A stretch of 64,000 nt of DNA from Microbacterium sp. LWH3-1.2 (GCF_040675855.1 NZ_JBEGIK010000001.1:1240001-1304000); one strand, 5' to 3'; positions 25,525 through 34,489 are shown, counted from the first letter of the stretch. Notes: generated by a model from the letters alone, not told the origin. Program-made: numbers and translations.

Positions 25525-25832
25525 CGTCCGGGCCGCGGCATCCGTCCTGCTCCGCGCTTACTTCGCCACGAGCGTGGTCTGGAAGCCGTACATCGGCATC
25601 GGCACGCGCGCGGGGAGCACCTCGTCCCGCAGGCGAACCGGAAGCCGCTCCTCGGCCGAGATCGTGGCGTCGGTTGCTCGATGCCGACGCGCAGCGGGGC
25701 GAAGTGGTGCGCGACATCCTCGTTCCAGCAGCCTGACAGACCGTCCGGCGGGCGCGCGTCATCCGGCTGTCCGAGCACCCAGCGGCTCGGTAGCCTGAGG
25801 CGACCCACCTCGCAACGAAGGGAGTCCGGGCC
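25525..25832. other. Intergenic stretch with a methyltransferase-like relic
   Basis: On the minus strand a stop at 25558-25560 ends a short reading frame 'LRDEVLPARVPMPMYGFQT', like the end of a small-molecule methyltransferase. The upstream part continues in another frame, so it is a frameshifted relic (about 25558-25740). A TAGCCT hexamer at 25792-25797 is a likely -10 for the next gene. Confidence 0.4.
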
Positions 25833-27110
25833 ATGGCAGGCTGGCGCATCCGTGACTATCACGCCGACGACGTCGACGGCATTCTCCGGCTCTGGGAGCA
25901 GGTCACCGCCGAGGGCGTCGTGCCGGTGTACAGCCTGTCCGAGGTGCTCACGTCGTGCGCGAAGGATCACGCCGTGGTCGCCGTCGTGGGCGAGCAGGTC
26001 GTCGGCGCCGCGATCGGCCGGGCGGCGCACGCGCAGGGCTGGGTCGTCTTCCTCGCCACCGCCTCGCACGCGCGGGGCGTGGGCATCGGCTCCTCCCTCC
26101 TCGCCGCGCTGGAGGCGCGCATGGCACCGCAGGGCATCTCCAAGCTGTCCGCGCTCATGCCGGCCGCCGAGACCCGGATGGGCGCATTCCTGCACCAGGG
26201 CTTCGAGCTGATGCAGGACCTGCACTACTTCGAGCGGCACATCCCGGTGCAGCGCGAAGAGCTCAAGCGCCTCGCCGAGCTCGGCGGCCGCGTGCTGCCT
26301 CGCGGACTGTGGGACGCGGTGGGCGGCATGAACACCGAGAAGGAACTGCTCGAGCGGCGGGTGGTGCTGCCGCTCGCCCAGTCCGAGCTCGCAGAGCGCT
26401 TCGGTGTCGTGCCGCCGCGCGCGATCGTGCTGTTCGGACCGCCCGGCACCGGCAAGACGACGTTCGCGAAAGCGATCGCCTCCCGACTGGAGTGGTCGTT
26501 CGTCGAGGTGTTCCCGTCGCGCCTCGCGTCGCACCCCGGCGGGCTGGCGGGGGCGCTGCGCGAGACGTTCGCGACCATCGCCGAGCTCGAGCACGCCGTC
26601 GTCTTCATCGACGAGGTGGAGGAGATCGCCTCGCACCGGCAGGGCGAGCCGCCGTCTCCCACGCAGGGCGTCACGAACGAGCTGCTCAAGATCATTCCGG
26701 CCTTCCGTGAGCAGCCGGGACGCCTCCTGATCTGCGCGACGAACTTCATCAGGTCGTTGGATGCCGCGTTCCTCCGCCACGGCCGCTTCGACTACGTGAT
26801 CCCGATCGGCCTTCCTGACCAGCAGGCCCGCGATGCGATCTGGCGCCGGTACATCCCGGAGGCCGCCGTGGGGATCGACGTGCCGGAGCTGGTCACGATG
26901 ACCGACGGGTTCTCTCCCGCCGACATCGAGTTCGCGGCGCGCAAGGCGTCGCAGTCGGCCCTGGAGAACGCTGTGGACTCGGGTTCGTCCGAGCCCGAAG
27001 GGCCGTTCATGGACGACTACACCGCCGCGATCGCCGGCACCCGCGCCACGGTCTCGGCCCAGGTCGCCGCCGACTTCCTCGAGGACATCGAGACGGTCGG
27101 CCGCCTATAG
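25833..27110 (+). CDS. GNAT acetyltransferase fused to an AAA+ ATPase
   Basis: 425 residues with two domains. Residues ~3-135 are a GNAT N-acetyltransferase with the acetyl-CoA loop R-G-V-G-I-G at 81-86 and 'GFELMQDLHYFER' as last strand. Residues ~155-400 are a classic AAA ATPase: Walker A 'GPPGTGKT' at 202-209, Walker B 'VVFIDE' at 256-261, sensor-1 Asn 304 in 'ICATNF', arginine fingers 315/318 in 'RHGRFDY', and the helical lid 'TDGFSPADIEFAARKA'. All catalytic positions look intact. ATG 25833 after 'aagggagtccgggcc'. No neighbour suggests a partner. A remodelling ATPase that carries its own acetyltransferase is an uncommon arrangement; substrate unknown. Confidence 0.85.
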   Translation: MAGWRIRDYHADDVDGILRLWEQVTAEGVVPVYSLSEVLTSCAKDHAVVAVVGEQVVGAAIGRAAHAQGWVVFLATASHARGVGIGSSLLAALEARMAPQGISKLSALMPAAETRMGAFLHQGFELMQDLHYFERHIPVQREELKRLAELGGRVLPRGLWDAVGGMNTEKELLERRVVLPLAQSELAERFGVVPPRAIVLFGPPGTGKTTFAKAIASRLEWSFVEVFPSRLASHPGGLAGALRETFATIAELEHAVVFIDEVEEIASHRQGEPPSPTQGVTNELLKIIPAFREQPGRLLICATNFIRSLDAAFLRHGRFDYVIPIGLPDQQARDAIWRRYIPEAAVGIDVPELVTMTDGFSPADIEFAARKASQSALENAVDSGSSEPEGPFMDDYTAAIAGTRATVSAQVAADFLEDIETVGRL

Positions 27111-27184
27111 CGGCGTTCAGAGCCCATGGAAAGGTCGTGCGGTGTGCGGACGGGATGCCAGGGCCGAGGCATCCGTTCCTGCAC

Positions 27185-27216
27185 GAGACCCCCTGCCAGG
27201 CGGCAACGGGTCTCGC
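27185..27216. terminator. Hairpin between convergent genes
   Basis: CGAGACCC (27185-27192) pairs with GGGTCTCG (27209-27216). It lies between the convergent GNAT-AAA and oxidoreductase genes. Confidence 0.55.
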
Positions 27217-27234
27217 GCGCGAAAGGGTGTCGCG

Positions 27235-28365
27235 TCAGAGCGTCGCGGCGAGCGGGTCGAAGTCCGCGGGGAGCGAGCCGACCCCGCCGAGGGTGCTCGC
27301 GACGTCGACGTAGGTGCGCGACGCGGCCGCCTCTTCGATCGACAGCAGGGTGTCGAGCACGTGGTAGCCGAACTCGCCGGTGGCGATGTGCGGGCGGCCG
27401 TCGCGGATCGAGCGCGCCATGTCGAGCAGGCCCAGGCCGCGACCGGCGAGCACGCCCTCCTGCGGCACCTCGAGGATCTCCTGCTCGCCCACCGTCGCGT
27501 CGGTGAGCGGACGGATGATCGAGATGTCGCCGCCGAACTTGTTCGGGTCGGGGATCACGATCGTTCCCTCGGTGCCGTTGATCTCGACGATGCCGTGGCG
27601 CTTGAGCGGCGAGTCGGTGCTGTAGAGGCTCTGCGCGTGACCGCCCTGCTCGAAGTCCATCAGCACCGACAGGGTCGACGGGATCTCGACCGGGAACTCC
27701 TGGCCGGCGAGCTCGCCGGACTTGACGGTGCGGGTCGGGACGCCCCGGAGCCCGAGAGCGGCGACCGACGCGACCGGACCGAAGACGTGCACGAGCGTGG
27801 AGACGTAGTACGGCCCCATGTCGAGCAGAGGGCCGGCGCCCTTCGCGTAGAGGAAGGCGGGGTTCGGGTGCCAGAGTTCGGGGCCCTGCCACTGGAAGGT
27901 CGTCGTCGCGAACAGCGGGCGGCCGATGTCGCCGCGCGCGATCGCACGCTTGGCCGTCTGCACGCCCGGGCCGAGCACGGTGTCGGGCGCGACGCCGACG
28001 CGCAGGCCCGCGGCATCCGCCGTCCTGAGCAGTCGCGCCGACTCCTCGCGGTCGATGCCGATGGGCTTCTCGGTCCACACGTGCTTGCCGGCGGCGATGA
28101 TCGCCTCGGAGACCTCGACATGCACGGCCGGGATCGTGAGGTTCACGACGATGTCGACGTCCGGGTCGCTCAGTACGACATCCACGCCGCCGGCGTGCGG
28201 CACGCCGTACTTCTCGGCCTGCGCCCTGGCGCGCTGCTCGAGGACGTCGCCGATCGCGATGACGCGCACGTCGGGGAAGCTCGACAGGTGCGTCAGATAC
28301 TGGTCGCTGATGTTGCCCGCGCCGATGATGCCGACGCCGACGACTCCGGAGGAAGTCGTCGCCAT
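27235..28365 (-). CDS. Gfo/Idh/MocA-family oxidoreductase
   Basis: 376-residue NAD(P)-dependent sugar/inositol dehydrogenase-like protein. Rossmann motif 'VGIIGAGNISDQYL' (about 10-23), the family 'WTEKPIGID' motif near 95, then the C-terminal alpha/beta domain with 'GPLLDMGPYYVSTLV'. ATG 28365 overlaps the stop of the upstream isomerase gene (TGATG). It is a paralogue of the oxidoreductase at 45920-46999: they share 'APDTVLG.GVQTA' and 'GPLLDMGPYYV'. Together with the isomerase it probably oxidises and isomerises a sugar or cyclitol; substrate unknown. Confidence 0.9.
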   Translation of the reverse strand: MATTSSGVVGVGIIGAGNISDQYLTHLSSFPDVRVIAIGDVLEQRARAQAEKYGVPHAGGVDVVLSDPDVDIVVNLTIPAVHVEVSEAIIAAGKHVWTEKPIGIDREESARLLRTADAAGLRVGVAPDTVLGPGVQTAKRAIARGDIGRPLFATTTFQWQGPELWHPNPAFLYAKGAGPLLDMGPYYVSTLVHVFGPVASVAALGLRGVPTRTVKSGELAGQEFPVEIPSTLSVLMDFEQGGHAQSLYSTDSPLKRHGIVEINGTEGTIVIPDPNKFGGDISIIRPLTDATVGEQEILEVPQEGVLAGRGLGLLDMARSIRDGRPHIATGEFGYHVLDTLLSIEEAAASRTYVDVASTLGGVGSLPADFDPLAATL

Positions 28366-29183
28366 CAGACGGCTGCCTTCTCGCTGAGCGTCTCCTCGAG
28401 GAAGACGCGACTCTTCTCGACCGCGCCGAACAGGTCGCCGTCGAAGTGGTCGAACTCGACGATCGCGACCTCGAGGGCCGGCGCCGCGGCGATCGCCTCG
28501 GCGAGCGGGACGACGCCCTGGCCGGCGGGGACCTGATCGGCCGGCGGGTAGGCGGCGACGGCCTCGGCCTCGAGCGTGCCGTCCTTGACGTGGACGGCGA
28601 TCACGCGGTCGCCGAGGGTGCGCAGGAGGGTCGGCGAGTCGATACCGGCGCGGGCGACCCAGTACAGGTCGATCTCGAGCACGACGCGCTCGTCGAGAAG
28701 GTCGGCCAGGAGTTCGAGGCCGGTCTTGCCGTCGAAGGTCGCCTCGAGCTCGTGCGCGTGGTTGTGGTAGCCGACACGGATGCCGCGGGCCGCGCCGAGC
28801 TCGGCCGCGGCGTTGAGCTGCTGGGCGATGTCGGCGATGTGCTCCCGGCTCTGCCACAGCGCGGGGTCGGTGTAGGGCTCGATGACCGTGGTCATGCCGA
28901 GGGTCTCGGCGGCGTCGAAGACGGCCTCCGCGGCGGGAACCGCGCGGGTCGTCGTCGTGCCGTCGGGGCCGATGAACGATGTCGAGGCGAGGAACGCGTG
29001 GCCGGTCGGCGCGGCGATGCGGTTCGCCTTCAGCGCGGCAGCGAGGGGCTCGGCCCGGTGGACGAAGTCGTAGGGCTCGGCGGCGGTGAAGCCGCGCGAG
29101 GCGAGCTCGGCCAGGGTGCCGTCGAGGTCGGCGTCGAGAGCCTCGCGGACGGTGAACAGCTGGATGGATGTCTGGACCGGCAT
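28365..29183 (-). CDS. Sugar phosphate isomerase/epimerase (AP-endonuclease-2-type TIM barrel)
   Basis: 272 residues, the xylose-isomerase-like TIM barrel family of IolE, IolI and related enzymes. Divalent metal ligands are suggested by 'RVGYHNHAHELEATFDG', 'LEIDLYWVARAG' and 'IAVHVKDGT', with 'VAIVEFDHFDGD' at the end. ATG 29183 follows 'aaggagcgcgaccg'. First gene of a two-gene operon with the Gfo/Idh/MocA gene, divergent from the TetR gene. The shared promoter region contains the 22-base palindrome at 29274. Confidence 0.88.
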   Translation of the reverse strand: MPVQTSIQLFTVREALDADLDGTLAELASRGFTAAEPYDFVHRAEPLAAALKANRIAAPTGHAFLASTSFIGPDGTTTTRAVPAAEAVFDAAETLGMTTVIEPYTDPALWQSREHIADIAQQLNAAAELGAARGIRVGYHNHAHELEATFDGKTGLELLADLLDERVVLEIDLYWVARAGIDSPTLLRTLGDRVIAVHVKDGTLEAEAVAAYPPADQVPAGQGVVPLAEAIAAAPALEVAIVEFDHFDGDLFGAVEKSRVFLEETLSEKAAV

Positions 29184-29273
29184 CGGTCGCGCTCCTTCGG
29201 TGTCTGCTTCGACAGGTCTGTCTGGGGTGGCGAGCGCGGACGGACCCGCCTCGATGCGGGAAACGGTATCACG

Positions 29274-29295
29274 AAAACCTCCAGATGGAGGTTTT
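29274..29295. promoter_or_regulatory. Perfect 9+9 palindromic operator
   Basis: AAAACCTCC (29274-29282), AGAT, GGAGGTTTT (29287-29295). It lies between the divergent isomerase and TetR genes, eight bases before the TetR -10 (TAGCAT 29303-29308). Likely TetR autoregulatory operator that may also control the sugar operon. Confidence 0.75.
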
Positions 29296-29314
29296 TCTTC
29301 GATAGCATGGTGGC

Positions 29315-29941
29315 ATGGCCGACGAGGAGCACCAGGCGACCCTGCGCGGGTCGTACGCGAAGGGCGTCGCCCGTCGCCAGGAGATCCTCGATCGCGCCAT
29401 CGAGGTGTTCGCGGAGCGCGGCTCGGACCGCACGAGCCTCCGGGCCATCGCCCAGGAGGTCGGCGTGACTCACGCCGCGCTGAAGCACTACTTCGGGTCG
29501 CTCGAGGAGCTCCTGATCGCCGTCTACCGGCAGTCCGAGGCGCGCGGCGACGACCGGGAGCCCACCCCGCCCGACGTGACGCCCACCGAGCTCCTTCGCC
29601 GGTGGAGCGACGCGAACCATGAGGTGCAGGGCCTCGTGCAGCTCTACTCGTCGCTCGTCGCCTCGGCCCTGGCAGAGGGGCACCCCGCCGCTCGCGAGTT
29701 CGCGACGGAGCGCTTCGCGCGCGTGCGCGCCGAGATCGCCGAACGCGTGCGGCACAATCAGCGCGCGGGCCGCATCCGGGCCGACGTCGACCCGATGGCC
29801 ACCGCAGCGCTGGTGATCGCCGCATCCGACGGTCTGCAGACCCAGTGGCTGCTCGACCCCGACGCTCCGCAGGACGCCGCGCTCGCCCTCCTCGACCAGC
29901 TGCTCTCGGAGCCGGCGCGCGCCGAGCATCCGGCGAACTGA
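29315..29941 (+). CDS. TetR/AcrR-family regulator
   Basis: 208 residues. N-terminal TetR helix-turn-helix at ~17-65: 'RRQEILDRAIEVFAERG', 'TSLRAIAQEVGVTHAALKHYFGS'. The ligand-binding C-terminal domain is helical and unassigned. ATG 29315 lies six bases after TAGCAT, so the mRNA is probably leaderless, and the palindrome 29274-29295 covers the -35 region. The FUSC exporter gene starts 11 bases after its stop, so regulator and exporter form one operon. The inducer is likely a toxic aromatic or lipophilic compound (inference). Confidence 0.9.
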   Translation: MADEEHQATLRGSYAKGVARRQEILDRAIEVFAERGSDRTSLRAIAQEVGVTHAALKHYFGSLEELLIAVYRQSEARGDDREPTPPDVTPTELLRRWSDANHEVQGLVQLYSSLVASALAEGHPAAREFATERFARVRAEIAERVRHNQRAGRIRADVDPMATAALVIAASDGLQTQWLLDPDAPQDAALALLDQLLSEPARAEHPAN

Positions 29942-29952
29942 CGGGAGCACGG

Positions 29953-31011
29953 ATGCCGCACCGCAACGCCGGCCGGAGTCTCGCAGCCGACCTGCACCAC
30001 GCGGCGACGAGTCTGTTCCGCCTCGCGCCCGCGCCGGCACCGCGGTGGGCGATCGGCCTGCGCGCCGCGATCGCGATGGCGGTGCCGATCGCCGCGATGA
30101 CGCTGCTCGGGCGTCCTGACCTCGGCTTCCAGGCGGCGACGGGCGCGTTCGTCGCGCTCTACGGCACGCATCTCGCGGTGCGCGAGCGGGCGCGTGCCGT
30201 GCCCTTCGTCGCCGGTGGACTCGTCCTCGCAGCGGTGCTGGGCGCCCTCGTGGGTCGGTCTGCAGTGGCGACGCTGGTGGGACTCGCGGTGGTCGCGATC
30301 GCCGCGGCGGTGGCGATGTTCGGCTTCGCGGTCGGTCCGCCCGGTCCCCTCTTCGTCGTGCTCGTGTACGGGCTGTCGGCGCACGTCGTCGCCTCGGGAG
30401 CGGATGCCGCGACCTCCGTCGGCGCGGTGGCCTGCGGCATCCTGTTCTCGTCGCTCGTGTCGTTGGCTCCGCTGATCCTGCGAAGCCGGCGACGCCTCGC
30501 CGCGCGGCCGCTGCGCGAGGTGCTGCCGGGCCCGTCGTGGCCGCCGGGTGAGCGGATGCTGGTGGCCAGAGTCGCGCTTGTGACGGTGGTCGGCATCGGC
30601 GTGGGACTGTTCGTCGACCCGGACCGTGCGTACTGGATCGTCGGTGCCGCGATCGCGGTCGTGGGCGTCGCCGCCGACCGGCGGGCCGCGTTCAGCCGCG
30701 GTCTGCATCGCATGATCGGCACGATCCTCGGCGTCGGCGTCTACCTCCTCCTCGCTCCGCTGCCGATTCCGGCGCTGTGGCTCGCGCTGCTCCTGGGCGC
30801 GCTGCAGTTCACGATCGAGCTGTTCGTCGTACGCAACTACGCTCTCGCCCTCGTCTTCATCACGCCGCTCGTGCTTCTGCTCACGGGTGCAGCGACGGGC
30901 GCGGTCGACACGGTCGCGGTCGCGACGGAACGCGTCGTCGACACGCTCGCGGGCGCGGTGCTCGGTGCGGTGAGCGGTCTGCTGCACGCGCGCGACGACC
31001 TGGCGGGCTGA
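29953..31011 (+). CDS. FUSC-family membrane exporter
   Basis: 352 residues with roughly ten hydrophobic segments in two repeats, matching the fusaric acid resistance/aromatic acid exporter (FUSC) family. Repeat-like blocks are 'FQAATGAFVALYGTHLAVRERAR' in the first half and 'AYWIVGAAIAVVGVAADRR..FSRGLHRMIGTILGVGV' in the second. ATG 29953 after 'acgggagcacgg'. Co-transcribed with the TetR gene; probable efflux of a compound sensed by that regulator. The cytoplasmic domain of larger FUSC proteins is absent. Confidence 0.82.
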   Translation: MPHRNAGRSLAADLHHAATSLFRLAPAPAPRWAIGLRAAIAMAVPIAAMTLLGRPDLGFQAATGAFVALYGTHLAVRERARAVPFVAGGLVLAAVLGALVGRSAVATLVGLAVVAIAAAVAMFGFAVGPPGPLFVVLVYGLSAHVVASGADAATSVGAVACGILFSSLVSLAPLILRSRRRLAARPLREVLPGPSWPPGERMLVARVALVTVVGIGVGLFVDPDRAYWIVGAAIAVVGVAADRRAAFSRGLHRMIGTILGVGVYLLLAPLPIPALWLALLLGALQFTIELFVVRNYALALVFITPLVLLLTGAATGAVDTVAVATERVVDTLAGAVLGAVSGLLHARDDLAG

Positions 31012-31031
31012 TCCGGACGGATGCTGCGGCC

Positions 31032-31784
31032 TCACGCCGTCGCGAGCGGATAGACCTTCCGCAGCACGAGCCGCTGGGCCAGCGTCCACGCGACGGTCGT
31101 GGCGAGGTACAGGGCCGCGGCGAGCGGCACGAACGCCGCGAAGACCGCGGTCGTGAACGGCAGCACTCCGGTGAGCCTCGCCACGCCGGCGCCTGCCAGG
31201 GGCGCAGCATCCGGTGTCGACTCGATCTCTGGGCGGAACGCGCGCCGTGTGATCTCGGCCACCACGACGATCACGGCGAGCACCGCTGCGAACACCCCGA
31301 GGGTCGCCGCGGAGGCCGTTCCCGCGGCGACCACGCCCACGAGGCTCGTGCCCAGCGGGACGGTGATGAGCTCATGGGCGAGCAGCGCGTTGGCGTGTCC
31401 GGCGATCGAGGTGTGGAGGAAGAGCGCGTACACGATCGCGACCACGGGCGCTTGCGCGAGCATCGGCAGGCAGCCCGCGAATGGCGAGGCTTTCTCGTCG
31501 GCGTAGAGCTTTCTGGTCTCGCGCTGCAGCCGCTCGGGGTCGCGCTTGTGGCGTCGCTGCAGTTCCCTGAGCTTCGGCGCGAGACGGCTGCGAGTCTGCT
31601 CGGCCTTGGCCTGCGCGATGCCGGCCGGGATGAGCGCGGCGCGCACCAGCAGGGTGAGCGCGATGACGGATGCCGCGGCCGCCGCGGATCCGGCGAGAGG
31701 CTCGAGCAGCGCGGCGAGCCCCATCAGGAGGGAGTAGGCCGCGTCGAGGGTCGCGGCGACAGGCGGGAAGGCATAAAGGTCCAT
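31032..31784 (-). CDS. Second YidC/Oxa1-family membrane insertase
   Basis: 250 residues with about five transmembrane segments. The conserved Oxa1 region is visible: 'LTLLVRAALIPAGIAQAKAEQTRS', containing the conserved Arg of the hydrophilic groove, then 'LQRRHKRDPERLQRETRKLYADE', 'FAGCLPMLAQAPVVAIVYALF', and a terminal 'LAQRLVLRKVYPL'. Smaller than the essential YidC, which normally sits by rnpA near oriC. ATG 31784. It follows the DUF6412 gene on the same strand. Assists membrane insertion of a subset of proteins (inference). Confidence 0.88.
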   Translation of the reverse strand: MDLYAFPPVAATLDAAYSLLMGLAALLEPLAGSAAAAASVIALTLLVRAALIPAGIAQAKAEQTRSRLAPKLRELQRRHKRDPERLQRETRKLYADEKASPFAGCLPMLAQAPVVAIVYALFLHTSIAGHANALLAHELITVPLGTSLVGVVAAGTASAATLGVFAAVLAVIVVVAEITRRAFRPEIESTPDAAPLAGAGVARLTGVLPFTTAVFAAFVPLAAALYLATTVAWTLAQRLVLRKVYPLATA

Positions 31785-31867
31785 GGGCGTCCATTCGTCG
31801 GGTGTCGGTTCGTGGCGTGCGGCCACGAAGGCACCGGCGAAGGTCCTTGAGGAAGACGTGCGTCGGG

Positions 31868-32212
31868 CTACGCGGCCAGAGCCGCGGAACCCGGAGCGCG
31901 CGGACGGGAGTGCCCCGGAGCGTCGGGGTGGGACGCGGTGAGCCGCGTCGCGTCGGAGATCGCCCGCCGCGGGTGCGCCGCGGCGGCGATCCCTCGAAGG
32001 GGGGAGAAGAGAACGGCGATCGCGACGGCCAGCAGCGCGAGGGTCGCGAGCACGGCGACCGCGATCACGAGTGCGCCGGCCTCCGGGTGCGGAACCGGCG
32101 AGATCTCGAGCAGCGATGGGACAGCCGAGCCGAGCAACTCCGCTGCGGGACGCAGTGCGGAGCCGAGCACCTCGATGACGAGGCGCAGGCCCGCGGCGAT
32201 GGTCTCGATCAC
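31868..32212 (-). CDS. DUF6412-like small membrane protein
   Basis: 114 residues with an N-terminal amphipathic stretch ('IETIAAGLRLVIEVLGSALR'), one strong transmembrane segment ('VIAVAVLATLALLAVAIAVLF', interrupted here only for length) and a basic tail. Start GTG 32212 after 'agagggggtgcgc'; GTG 32218 is possible. It lies immediately upstream of the second YidC, the arrangement I associate with DUF6412 in actinomycetes. Function unknown. Confidence 0.65.
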   Translation of the reverse strand: MIETIAAGLRLVIEVLGSALRPAAELLGSAVPSLLEISPVPHPEAGALVIAVAVLATLALLAVAIAVLFSPLRGIAAAAHPRRAISDATRLTASHPDAPGHSRPRAPGSAALAA

Positions 32213-32362
32213 GCGCACCCCCTCTGTCGCGGCCACGGTACCACGCGGGCGACTGGCGTCCGCCGCGCCCCCACCGCGGCGCTCGGGCATGCGGAGCACG
32301 TGGCTTCCCCATCGGGCGCTCGCGCGGTCGCCGGTGTCGGTCGTGTCGGGCAGGGTGGAAGG

Positions 32363-34486
32363 GTGACAGCGACCACCACGACCCGCACCGAGGCCCTCGA
32401 GGTGCTGCGCACGCTCGTCGGACGCGACGATGCCGACTTCCACGACGGCCAGTTCGAGGCGATCGAAGCACTTGTCGACGAGCGCCGGCGCGCACTCGTG
32501 GTGCAGCGCACAGGGTGGGGCAAGTCGGCGGTCTACTTCGTGTCGACGCTGCTCCTGCGACGGCGCGGGGCGGGACCGACCGTGCTCGTGTCGCCTCTCC
32601 TGGCGCTCATGCGGGACCAGATCGCCGCCGCTGCGCGCGCCGGGGTGCGGGCCGTGAAGATCGACTCGACGAACGCGCACGAATGGGGTGACGTGCTCGC
32701 ACGGCTCGACCGCGACGAGGTCGATGTGCTGCTCGTGTCGCCCGAGCGGCTCAACAATCCGTCCTTCCGCGACGAGCAGCTGCCGCAGCTCGTCGCCCGC
32801 ATCGGGCTCTTGGTGGTCGACGAAGCGCACTGCATCAGCGACTGGGGGCACGACTTCCGTCCGGATTACCGGCGCCTGCGCGATCTCATCGCGCGCATGC
32901 CCGCGGGCGTGCCGGTGCTCGCGACCACCGCGACCGCCAACAGCCGTGTGGTCGCCGACGTCGCCGAGCAGCTCGACGCCGGCATCGCGGGCTCGGGAGC
33001 AGCCTCCTCGAGCGTCCTCACGATCCGGGGGCCGCTTGCCCGGGCCTCGCTGCGCCTCGGTGTGCTGCGTCTTCCGAACTCGCCGAGCCGGCTGGCGTGG
33101 CTCATCAGCAACCTCGGCGACCTGCCGGGCTCCGGCATCATCTACACCCTCACGGTCGCGGCCGCCAACGACACGGCACGCCTGCTGCGTGAGCGCGGGT
33201 ACGACGTGCGCGCCTACACCGGGCAGACCGACACCGACGAGCGCGAAGAATCCGAGGCTCTCCTCAAGGGCAACCGCGTGAAGGCGCTCGTGGCGACGAG
33301 CGCGCTCGGCATGGGGTTCGACAAGCCCGACCTCGGCTTCGTCGTGCACATCGGCGCGCCGTCGTCGCCCGTGTCGTACTACCAGCAGGTCGGCCGCGCC
33401 GGCCGCGCGACCGACTCGGCCGACGTGCTGCTGCTGCCCGGGGTCGAGGATCGCGACATCTGGCACTACTTCGCGACGGCCTCGATGCCCGACCGCGACC
33501 GCGCAGAGCGGGTGCTGGCCGCGCTCGCCGCATCGGCGGGGCCGATGTCCACACCCGCGCTCGAAGCGGTCGTCGACATCCGCCGCACTCCGCTCGAGCT
33601 GCTGCTCAAGGTCCTCGACGTCGACGGGGCTGTCGGCCGGGTGCGCGGCGGATGGATCGCCGCCGGTGAGGCGTGGACGTACGACGAGGAGCGCTACCGT
33701 CGCATCGCTGCGGAGCGCGTCGCCGAGCAACAGCACATGATCGACTACGAAGAGACCACCGCGTGCCGGATGGAGTTCCTGCAGCGCTCGCTCGACGATG
33801 ACACGGCCGCGCCCTGCGGGAGGTGCGACAACTGCGCCGGCGCCTGGTTCCCGACGGCCATCGGAGCGGGAGCGACGGATGCCGCGGCCGCTGCCCTCGA
33901 CCGCGTCGGAGTGCCGATCGAGCCTCGGCGCCAGTGGCCCACCGGCGCCGACCGGCTCGGCGTGCCGGTCAAGGGCCGCATCGCCGCCGACGAGCAGGCC
34001 GGCGAAGGGCGTGCGCTCGCGCGTCTCACCGACCTCGGCTGGGGCGGCGCGCTCCGGGATCTGTTCGCGGCGGGGGCGACCGATGCGCCGCTTCCCCAGA
34101 ATGTGCTCGCGGCGTGCGTGCGCGTGCTCGCGGAGTGGGGCTGGGAGAATCGCCCCGTCGCGGTCGTCGCGATGCCGTCGCGGACCAAGCCGCAGCTCGT
34201 CGCCTCGCTTGCGCAAGGGATCGCCGAGATCGGCCGCCTGCCGTTCCTGGGCGCGCTCGGCCTCGTCGACGGCGGTCCCAACGGCCATGCCGGCGGCAAC
34301 AGCGCCTTCCGGGTCGCCGGGGTCTGGGGGCGGTTCTCCACCACCGGCCTCGACGTCCCAGCCGGACCGGTGCTGCTGGTCGACGATCGCGTCGACAGCG
34401 GCTGGACCCTCACGGTCGCCGCGCGCGAGCTCCGCCGCGCCGGTGCGAGCGAGGTGCTGCCCTTCGCGCTGGCCCTCCGCGGCTAG
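32363..34486 (+). CDS. recQ: RecQ helicase with C-terminal phosphoribosyltransferase-like domain
   Basis: 707 residues. Superfamily 2 3'-5' DNA helicase: Walker A-like 'RTGWGKS' (49-55), D-E-A-H at 153-156, 'TATAN' motif III, and motif VI 'YYQQVGRAGR'. The zinc-binding Cys cluster is present ('TACRMEFLQ' then 'CGRCDNC'). After ~residue 500 comes a non-helicase domain ending in the PRPP-binding signature of type I phosphoribosyltransferases, 'LLVDDRVDSGWT' near 672. GTG 32363 fits the conserved N-terminus. Unwinds recombination and repair intermediates; the role of the PRTase part is unknown. Confidence 0.88.
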   Translation: MTATTTTRTEALEVLRTLVGRDDADFHDGQFEAIEALVDERRRALVVQRTGWGKSAVYFVSTLLLRRRGAGPTVLVSPLLALMRDQIAAAARAGVRAVKIDSTNAHEWGDVLARLDRDEVDVLLVSPERLNNPSFRDEQLPQLVARIGLLVVDEAHCISDWGHDFRPDYRRLRDLIARMPAGVPVLATTATANSRVVADVAEQLDAGIAGSGAASSSVLTIRGPLARASLRLGVLRLPNSPSRLAWLISNLGDLPGSGIIYTLTVAAANDTARLLRERGYDVRAYTGQTDTDEREESEALLKGNRVKALVATSALGMGFDKPDLGFVVHIGAPSSPVSYYQQVGRAGRATDSADVLLLPGVEDRDIWHYFATASMPDRDRAERVLAALAASAGPMSTPALEAVVDIRRTPLELLLKVLDVDGAVGRVRGGWIAAGEAWTYDEERYRRIAAERVAEQQHMIDYEETTACRMEFLQRSLDDDTAAPCGRCDNCAGAWFPTAIGAGATDAAAAALDRVGVPIEPRRQWPTGADRLGVPVKGRIAADEQAGEGRALARLTDLGWGGALRDLFAAGATDAPLPQNVLAACVRVLAEWGWENRPVAVVAMPSRTKPQLVASLAQGIAEIGRLPFLGALGLVDGGPNGHAGGNSAFRVAGVWGRFSTTGLDVPAGPVLLVDDRVDSGWTLTVAARELRRAGASEVLPFALALRG

Positions 34487-34489
34487 ACC

